From contig CM055105.1 of assembly GCA_029204225.1 (NCBI GenBank), positions 50,668,745 to 50,732,744 of the forward strand: 64,000 nucleotides of DNA. The letters run 5' to 3'. Positions 57,427-64,000 of this stretch are shown one piece after another. Under the pieces are notes generated by a model that was not told where the DNA came from, ran no database searches, and saw only the letters and a list, made by a program, of their open reading frames with translations. Source of the DNA: Diphasiastrum complanatum. Taxonomy: Eukaryota > Streptophyta > Lycopodiopsida > Lycopodiales > Lycopodiaceae. The first letter of the stretch is position 1. The number at the start of each line of letters is the position of its first letter. The translations under genes and the position numbers were made by a program.

Positions 57427-59179
57427 TTAATTTAGTATAGCTACATCATCCTTTGCACCATCATCAATAACGGGAGGCTGAAGCCTTGCCCTAGCCAGTA
57501 TACTCAGGATAATTTCTTGTCTAAATATGTACACCTGGCTTGATGTGTACTTAGGAAGTGTAAACTGCAAAATAGAACATTCATGTATTAGTAATGGCCA
57601 AAAACATCACCATAATAGAAAACTAATCATGATTACAAAATAAGAATAAACAGAATTTATTACCTTAGAAATATCAACATCTTGTTGAAGGTTGAACCAC
57701 TCTAAAAACAACTTGCATTGTATAATGTGTACCACCCACAACTGAATGAATCATTTTGCTGGGGTGACTGCAAAATAATTCAACACACAAGAAATCAATT
57801 ATGAAACAAAATGAATTAGATTGAAAATATTTCATTAGAATACTGATTTCAAAATACTATTAAGAAAGATAGAGTTTACCTCCAAACTGACGACCTGCCA
57901 GTCCACGGAATGGGGAACGTCTGTAGGAATATATTTACTTAGATATGGAAGGTATTATCTACATCCTTATGCGTATTTCTCACCGAATTCATCTTGACAC
58001 AAAAACCTTTAATAATATTTTTTACAGATGTCTTAATAGAGATCAGGTTTAAACTCCAGTGGTCACTGCAAAATAAGATTGAATTCTCTTTAGCTGCAAT
58101 TCTGAGAATAGTTTCCATTGACAATGCCAATGTTAATGCATAAAACAACAAGAAGCATTTAATATATCTTACTTTGTATGATAAGGTATGAGCAGATACT
58201 TTGTTGCTGGTGTGAATTTACTTGTCAAACATTGTGACAATGTGTCATTGTTCTCCTTGAAGGCCTGAAGCATAAAGTTACTTAGCACCAGCAACTCATT
58301 TGATGAATCTCTTGCAATGTCATATTGCAAGAGTATAAGCCCGGACTCTATCACATGATCACTGATAGGAGCCCGTATAACTTTGAGATCCAAGCAATCT
58401 ATAACTCTAAAATTAATACTAAAATCAACTTCATCTAGTCTGAAGCAAAAAGGAGTACCAATAGTATCTATAACATTGGATATGTCTTTCTCAAATTTAA
58501 GATAATCATCCGAATCTATATATGTATAAAAATTTGGAGGAGGAGGAGGAGGTGGATGTGTAGTATCTACAACAATTGAAGGGGTATCCAAAACAGAGGT
58601 AGCTATATTTACAGCATTATCAACAACAACATTATCTACAATGGATTCCGAGTTAGGCTTCACAGAATCTGAAGGGTTAGGCTTCACTTTCTTAGGAGCG
58701 CGCTTGGGGGCTGTTTGGTTCCTAGGACGCTTCGTAGGAAGATCAGTCCTATCTACAGGAGTTGGTCTAGGAGCAGCAGGCTGAGATACATGTAACCTAC
58801 AGTACCTATTCCTCATCCTCATCAGGAGCTGAAAATCCTTGGGCATTATGGTAACCCTCTTGGAATGGATGGCAAGCAAAAAAGAATCCTAAAAACAAAG
58901 GCTAATGTAATCTTCAGCAGCCTCCTGAAGGCACTGAAGAGCACTGGGTGTGAATCTAACCAACTGTCCGAGATCATTTTTTCTTATGTTCCAGACAACA
59001 CGATAGAATGGAGCTCTTGGGATCAACAAAGCTGTTGATTTCTGATACTTGCATATCTTAGAGAGCCACCTGCTGCAGTTGCACGTTCTAGGTCTAGCAG
59101 GTGGTGTGATGGCAACTGTAGGGGATGAGGATGAGTCAGGAGAGAAGAAGTCCCTCCTTGTCTGCTTTCTCCTATCCAT
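57427..59179 (-). pseudogene. CENH3-like histone fold fused to Ulp1 (C48) protease, four exons
   Basis: ATG at 59179. Exon 1 (58173-59179) encodes a basic/Ser-Pro N-tail, then a histone H3 fold: KYQKSTALLIPRAPF (alpha-N/alpha-1), RFTPSALQCLQEAAEDYIS (alpha-2), an in-frame TAG at 58889-58891, then LAIHSKRVTIMPKDFQL (alpha-3). LLIP, QEAAEDY and KDF, and one extra residue in loop 1, favour CENH3 over canonical H3. A basic linker (KRAPKKVKP), an acidic region and PPPPPPP follow, then KYLLIPYHTN. GT-AG introns lie at 58066-58172, 57768-57879 and 57565-57663. Exon 2 gives DHWSLNLISI (Ulp1 His) and DVPHSVDWQVVSLE; exon 3 gives SPQQNDSFSCGW (Gln and Cys). The usual Asp site reads MNS. Frameshifts lie near 57937 and 57726. 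Would be nuclear; this copy is probably inactive. Confidence 0.72.
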
Positions 59180-60007
59180 GGACGTGTACTATGTAATAGC
59201 GGACTTGTGCATGATGGTTAGGATGAGCAGGGAGGGATGATAAAGAACTCGCAGAGGACCGATATGTACGGACAGAATGTACGGTACATCGGACCTGTGC
59301 GAGCCGAATATTAGAGAGAACGATTAGTTTTGAGGAAAGACACACAAGTGCGATATGGGATGACACATAGGCAGACATATCGGACCTGTGCGCATGGAAG
59401 GCGGTAGGAGGAATTTCGATTGTGAAGGACGCGCACAAGTGCGATATGCGGAGCCTAAAAGAAAGTGAAAAAAAATTCATCAAAGTTTGTGATTTTATAT
59501 CGCAGTTCGCACGTGTGAAAGGACGTCCTGTCACACATGTGAGAGTTGTACGACAAATGCGAGAGTGACATGTGTCACCTTGTCACATTACACGTGTTAA
59601 ATTTGTACGATCAAATGCGAGAGCGACACGTGTTGTCGAGCAAACGAGTAAACATGCGACATGTGTCCAGGATTTCACACGTGTGTTGGTGTCACCTCAC
59701 ACGTGCTTTTACTTGTAGTCCAATTGAAAGTTGACACGTGTCCTAAGTTCGTTGACCACACATGCAAAAATTTAGTATAAATGGCACAAAAACCAATCAA
59801 ATTTTTACCTTTTTCGTTCTCGAAATTTGCGGCATATCGTTCTTGTGTGCACTCATTGCCTTCCGTTTGCTTGCAACTATACCTACTCGCACACAAGTGC
59901 AATATTCGGTATCTGCCTACTGTACATATCCCTCTTGTGGGCCATTCTAATAGTTAGTTTTGGTTCAATTCTCCCTCGCGCACAAGTGCAATATTCACGT
60001 TACTACT
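59180..60007. promoter_or_regulatory. Divergent intergenic region with repeated motifs
   Basis: Lies between the starts of the minus-strand histone-protease gene and the plus-strand acidic gene. It holds four copies of gcacaagtgc(g/a)atat (59341-59357, 59431-59447, 59889-59906, 59978-59995), two of cggacctgtgcg (near 59290 and 59380) and many CACGTG cores (near 59508, 59593, 59627, 59674, 59700 and 59734). The last gcacaagtgcaatat is only 12 bases before ATG 60008. Likely a shared control region; inference from layout. Confidence 0.55.
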
Positions 60008-61524
60008 ATGGCCTCTTCCTCATCATCCTCACGAGATTCAAGCTTGAGTTCATTTCTTAGTGAATTTGAGATTACTGAAGAACTAGACTATATCCACAAT
60101 CTATTCAGGCCATATCTACATGTTTTCAAGACTGCACAACCAAATTCTGACGTATTTTATGACAATTATTTCAGATTCAGAGATATACTTAGTAAGCATG
60201 TTTTCTCCATAGGTCCACTCCAGTACATATATTATACTGATCTTGTTCATTTCTTCCCAGCTTTCAGACATAGACTGGATAGAATGTTCACCAAATTGTT
60301 TGATCTTTTCAAAAGCTAATCAATGTGTCCGTATTGCAACAAGAAATGTCGATTGGTTGAATTTCAGAGTGGTTTCGTACTTTTTCTGTTAGTTCAGATC
60401 CCAGATGACGATGAAGTTTCTGTTGTTGACCCTCCTTCTGCACCATCCTCTGTTCAGTCAGCTATTAAGGATATTAGTCACTTTCTTATTGACACTCCTG
60501 ATAAGGAAAGTGACTTTATTGATGTAAATATTGATGTTCTTCGGGATTCTTTCGTTGGCCAAAATACATCTGATGATGAATCCAAATCTATGGAGGAGTC
60601 GAAATGTCTTTTCAATTTGCCTGTATATTATATTAATGACGATGTATATTTTACTACTGCTGATTTATGTAAATTTTTTGACTATCATGAGGACGAGGTT
60701 CTTTGTTTATTATCCGGCACAATTTCCAAATTCTCCGACTTTGTAGATTTTGAAACAGATGACCTTGTTGTTGGTATTGATTTTGATGATGAGGAGGGAC
60801 TTATGACCGGTGAAGAATGTCTAAATAAGACTTTATCAAATACAGCTGAGGATGGGTGAGGCAGACCATCCGATGAAGAATTCATGGCATTTTAATCCCA
60901 TATGGGCTTCCCTCGTCCATCATTAATGCATTTCACTAATGATTTCACTTCAATACGTGGTCATTATATTAATCATCCTGATCTGGTTGATGTTGATGAT
61001 GAAGAATGTGTAAGTGTTTAATCTTCCTTGCATTTGAATGTTTTCGATCACCGAATGTGTTTTTGCTAACATATTTACTATTGCAGGATGCTCTCATAAT
61101 AGATGATTTTGCTGCGAGACGAGGTGGTTTCAGACAACACGCATCCTCGTTCCAGAGGGAAAGTGGACTGGGCCACTATCTTAGGCATTTCCTGAAGAAT
61201 GAGATCTGTATTGCTCATTCCAAGCTGAGCCTAGTCGGGGAGAGTCTTATAATGGCAGTTAAAGATTTATCATTTTACCTAGGAGGACATAAATTTGTTA
61301 AGACGAATAAGATCATTTTTGTCAAAAGATCTTATGTTTTGAACATTTTAGGCTTTACTGATGGGAATGTTCCTTTAAGGAGCTCCCATTATTCATTGTA
61401 TCCCACTTATATTGAGCTTAGTGGAAATAAGGATAATGCACATCTATTAGATGCATACGCTAGTAGAGAATTTCTTCATGACAATACTACCATAGAATCT
61501 GATACAAGATCTGATGATGAATAG
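60008..61524 (+). pseudogene. Spliced acidic unknown gene (delta), three in-frame stops, no frameshift
   Basis: ATG 60008 (MASSSSSSRDSSLSS). Exon 1 runs to 61009 in one frame with stops only at 60320-60322 (TAA), 60857-60859 (TGA) and 60893-60895 (TAA). Phase-0 intron 61010-61086 (GTAAGT...TTGCAG). Exon 2 61087-61524 ends in a Thr/Asp-rich tail. Exon 1 has an aromatic N-terminal part (HNLFRPYLHVFKTA), MCPYCNKKC (possible metal site) and a long acidic stretch with DDDEVSVVD and DDEEGLMTGEE. Exon 2 has FAARRGGFRQHASSFQRESG and SLYPTYIELSGNKDNAH. About 480 codons if read through. No known domain recognised. Divergent partner of the histone-protease gene. Confidence 0.55.
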
Positions 61525-61733
61525 TTGACACTTTTTAATTTGTTATAATACAATCAATACATTTACATTGGGTATTTCTCCTCTCTTATTCAATGAATTT
61601 GCAAAGCAACTTTGAACCTGTCAAGATTTGATGACAGTGATGATTTTCTACTCATCACTCATCTAATTTTCTCTTCCTGTATGAACTTGCATACTTTTCT
61701 AAACTTGTTGTAGTGTGTGGACTTTGTTATATG
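61525..61733. other. Intergenic space between convergent genes
   Basis: About 210 bases between the 3' ends of the acidic gene and the gene at 61734. AT-rich; no polyadenylation signal can be assigned with confidence. Confidence 0.4.
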
Positions 61734-62209
61734 TCAAATCTGGACTCTATGGTAGAACCACTGAAACAATTGACAAATGTAATTTCGGTTTTCATTGGTT
61801 CCTCCATGTCGTGTATTTTGATGAAATGCTGCTCGTGCTTGCCAGTGTGACTTCTCCATCCCTTGTGATGACCATACACTCAAGCTTCCATATGTATTTG
61901 CAAAAAATGTTGTATGATCTCTTAGTATGTGCTGCATATGTCAAAATCATAATGTTAGTCTTATGTTTGGATCTAGATATATATGAAAATTTGAAAGCAT
62001 TTTGAAAATTTTATACTAACCATGTAATGAGTGATGTGATATTCTCCCCATGCTTTTGATACCTCATTAACAAACTCGACACAAGTCTTTTGAACAGCTT
62101 TCTTATCAATATCAGAGTATTTTTCTTTTCTTAAAATAGCAATCATACTATCAAGCTTTTTCCATACATCAACTTTTAGTACTTTGGTTTTGTCATCTTT
62201 CTCGAAGTC
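61734..62209 (-). pseudogene. C-terminal two exons of a transposon-type protein (epsilon)
   Basis: Minus strand: exon 62021-62209 (after a cactcag 3' splice site) of exactly 63 codons, KVLKVDVWKKLDSMIAILRK to WGEYHITHYM. Intron 61932-62020 (GTTAGT...ATGCAG, phase 0). Final exon 61734-61931 of 65 codons plus TGA: HILRDHTTFFANTYGSLSVW, SSQGMEKSHWQARAAFH, TRHGG, QLFQWFYHRV. No stop or frameshift. The pattern 'THYMHIL..H...F...YGSL..WSSQGMEKSH' recalls, from memory, C-terminal segments of repetitive-element proteins in several eukaryotes, but I cannot name the family. The N-terminal part is replaced by the Gypsy-like gag fragment. Confidence 0.55.
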
Positions 62210-62235
62210 CTGAGTGGCAAATAAGTAATATCAAA

Positions 62236-62681
62236 ATGACAAAAGACAAAAAAGTACGTGACTACATTGAACAATTTAAACGATTAGAAAGTCAGGTACA
62301 AGAGCAACCCACCGAATCCATGCTCATCATTTGGTTCCTCGTTGGACTCCCACAATCGATAAGATGTGAACTTCATTCCAATGATGAATATACATCATTG
62401 AAACAATCCATGTCTGATGCCATTCGGGAAGAAGACGAGGGCTCAGATGTTGATGAACCACGAGAACGGAGAGCACATCGTGCTGTCCAAGAAGCTCGCC
62501 CAAATGATGACGCTCGAGAATGGTTATGAAAGACACAGATGGAGTTGCTTAACCAGCAACACCAACAACAGATGGAGAAACTCACAAAAGAGTTTCAGAA
62601 CACTTTTAAGTCTATCCAGAGTTCGATGTCGGGTCAGTTACCCACTGGCCAAATCCACCATAGACAAGAGAACACGTGGTG
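62236..62681 (+). pseudogene. gag: Retrotransposon gag fragment (Gypsy-type)
   Basis: ATG 62236: VRDYIEQFKRLESQVQEQP, IIWFLVGLPQSIRCEL and SLKQSMSDAIREEDE fit the retrotrans-gag pattern (F..L...., F..GL....R..L...., ...A...E). An in-frame TGA at 62527-62529 is followed in the same frame by a Gln-rich coiled region (LLNQQHQQQMEKLTKEFQ). It is cut by the family F LTR at 62682. Confidence 0.55.
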
Positions 62682-63331
62682 TGTGAAAGATTCAACTAGT
62701 TTCATCACATTTTGCAATATTTCCATATTTGGCATATTGAGGCCAAAACTTGATTTAGACTTAGAGGTTGACTTTTCAAAGTTCATTAGTCTAAATTTAA
62801 TTTGAATAAACACTTTTTGAAAGTGTGGGAAATATAGAATGCGAGTTTGAGTAGATTCAATTTGAATAAGTTGGGTACATTGAATCTAGACCCAAAATTG
62901 GTAGGGTTAGCATTTTGGTGGGAAAGCCAAGTGGCCAAATAGGGTTTGTACCTGTTATAAAAGGATGTAACTCGTGGAGAGAGTCATCTTCTCTCTTCTC
63001 TATCTCATTTCATGCTTATACACGATTCTCTTGGGTTCTACTATCCATGGGTGCACTATCTTGGTGATTGCTTGCAATTCTATGTGTAGAATGATCTATA
63101 TTTGCTATTTTTGGATCCGCACGTGTGAAATATAGTAGCTTGCTGGTTTTGTATGGACAGCAACAATACATAATCATTTCATTCAAGTTTGATCAAGTTC
63201 TATTAGTGTTTGCATCTCAAATTGTGTGTAGATGCTGATTTTTCTACATTGGTGAAATTGATAGTGTATTTCTCTTTCTAACCAAAGATCATTCAAGTAG
63301 ATTGGATCTTAAGGATCTGAAATCTTTCACA
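62682..63331 (+). repeat. 5' LTR, family F
   Basis: Complete LTR; its first 175 bp match 46642-46816. Contains CGCACGTGTGAAATA near 63119. Confidence 0.88.
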
Positions 63332-63343
63332 TGGTACCAGAGC
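63332..63343 (+). other. Primer-binding site of F (one mismatch)
   Basis: TGGTACCAGAGC directly after the LTR; T to C change from TGGTATCAGAGC. Confidence 0.88.
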
Positions 63344-63923
63344 TTTTGTTTCAGGTTATGAAGGAGGAAATCAGATCTATCAATGATTTGTTGAAGATAT
63401 CAAGTCTAGAGCATGCTAGAGAGGATTCTACACCAAAATCAAATTTTTTGCTTTTGTAGATTGGATCTTTTGTAGATCAAAACACTAAATAGGTCAATAT
63501 ACTTGTTCAATTCCGTTTTTTGATTTCACATGCTGGATTTGGCCGATTTTTGGATCATTGGTTCAGCCTAAGTGGTGGGTTATAGATTGCATATCAAATT
63601 TTCAGCATTTGCATGTAGATTTGGAATAGTCAAATTTTTATTATTTTGTCAAAACCCTAATTTTGATTGGATCTCTAGATAGTGAGGTTGATGGACTTCA
63701 TTTGAGTGTGTTTCAATCTTAGGAAGTGGCAAAAGTCATTAGATTGAGGATAGATCATAGGTTGATCAAGATTCCATGATTCTATGTGTTGATTTGCTTG
63801 GATAAGTGCTAGAAGAGAGATAGTTTCAAATCTTGGTGATTTCTTTCGAAAGCATTTGTTGTTGTTCAAAGGAGTGCTTTGTGCATTGAAATAGGTTGAA
63901 AGAGAAGATCAGGTCATTGCTAC
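63344..63923 (+). other. 5' leader of F element
   Basis: About 580 non-coding bases between primer-binding site and Gag start; nothing else seen. Confidence 0.7.
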
Positions 63924-64000
63924 ATGGCAACCTCAATTGGAGTCATGTTGGAAGCCAATGATATGCTTACTTCAAGTAACTATTCATTATGGAAAGTGAG
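63924..64000 (+). CDS. gag: Copia Gag start (F element), right-truncated
   Basis: ATG 63924: MATSIGVMLEANDMLTSSNY then SLWKV, the standard copia Gag N-terminus, open to the window edge. Confidence 0.82.
   Translation, partial: MATSIGVMLEANDMLTSSNYSLWKV

Larger units (their letters stand above)
46817..62681. mobile_element. Multi-gene relic (unclassified), cut by D2 and C2
   Basis: After removing D2 (47146-50466) and C2 (50795-54263), about 9 kb remains that is unlike the copia sequence. It has several spliced ORFs on both strands, a palindrome cluster, an interstitial telomere-like tract and repeated promoter motifs. I infer a large DNA transposon or a virus-like insertion because of the gene content and repeats, but I cannot define its ends or terminal repeats. 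It could be more than one relic. Confidence 0.45.
62682..64000 (+). mobile_element. Copia family F element, 5' part
   Basis: 5' LTR 62682-63331 (TGTGAAAGATTCAAC to GAAATCTTTCACA, 650 bp), primer-binding site, leader and the start of gag, running off the right edge. Inserted into the gag fragment at 62681. Confidence 0.87.

Noticed and set aside
57427-59179. Intron hiding the TAG in the histone segment
   Set aside because: A ttttag acceptor-like string is present, but the H3 alignment is continuous on both sides with no missing or extra residues, so an intron is not needed.
59675-59902. Short frames on either strand in the divergent intergenic region
   Set aside because: No splice signals, no homology pattern and full of repeated regulatory-like boxes.
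60008-61524. Alternative genetic code as explanation of in-frame stops
   Set aside because: All three stop types appear and neighbouring genes use normal stops; nonsense decay is simpler.
55000-62681. Naming the relic as CACTA, MULE or Maverick
   Set aside because: I found neither terminal CACTA ends, MULE terminal inverted repeats nor a polymerase B or capsid gene; Ulp1 occurs in several transposon classes, so it does not decide.

Overview
The window is repeat-dense nuclear DNA from a land plant. It is AT-rich and built mostly of nested, broken Ty1/copia LTR retrotransposons. The plant call rests on copia Gag proteins with a CX2CX4HX4C knuckle, initiator-Met-tRNA primer-binding sites (TGGTATCAGAGC) beside nearly every LTR, short GT-AG introns and a plant CENH3-like histone segment. 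The amount of nesting suggests a large genome (gymnosperm or fern would fit), but the species cannot be read from this sequence. I see no intact host gene, tRNA, rRNA or CRISPR array. Family letters (A to H) and repeat names are my own labels.

Layout, left to right. 1-7342: a minus-strand family A element inserted into the 5' LTR of a plus-strand family A element, whose ORF is itself split by a solo family B LTR. 7343-27341: a tandem repeat (R1, units of about 0.75-0.85 kb in three subtypes) that received a family A deletion derivative (9130-10709), a family B element with a second family B element nested in it (12670-19635) and a family C element (20820-25779). 26685-31951: a 2.66-kb direct tandem duplication carrying a decayed Gypsy RT/RNase H. 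31952-34990: nothing I can assign. 34990-46816: a copia RT/RNase H relic (H), then a chain of insertions (family D in A, E in D). 46817-62681: an older multi-gene relic with spliced genes, cut by a family D element (47146-50466) and a family C element (50795-54263). 62682-64000: the start of a family F element running off the right edge.

Two things stand out. First, four copia families carry, where integrase core, RT and RNase H should be, a shared non-RT protein module. Its marker is [ML]R[ILV]SE[AS]S..DTYI, followed by a W[TK]S...N[LF][DG]N...D.D...WK segment. It occurs in families A, B, C (twice in one ORF) and D, and as a remnant in the E/F chimera. No copia element in the window keeps a complete RT, so all look non-autonomous. 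Second, the 46.8-62.7 kb relic contains a four-exon minus-strand gene (57427-59179). It joins a CENH3-like histone fold to a basic/proline-rich linker and a Ulp1-type (C48) cysteine protease domain. It is divergently paired across a motif-repeated intergenic region with an unknown acidic spliced gene (60008-61524). A dense cluster of CCTATGCTGAGCATAGG palindromes (54790-55820) and another spliced C-terminus (61734-62209) lie in the same relic. The histone-protease gene has one in-frame stop and about two frameshifts, so this copy is probably dead, but the domain combination is one I cannot place in any family I know.
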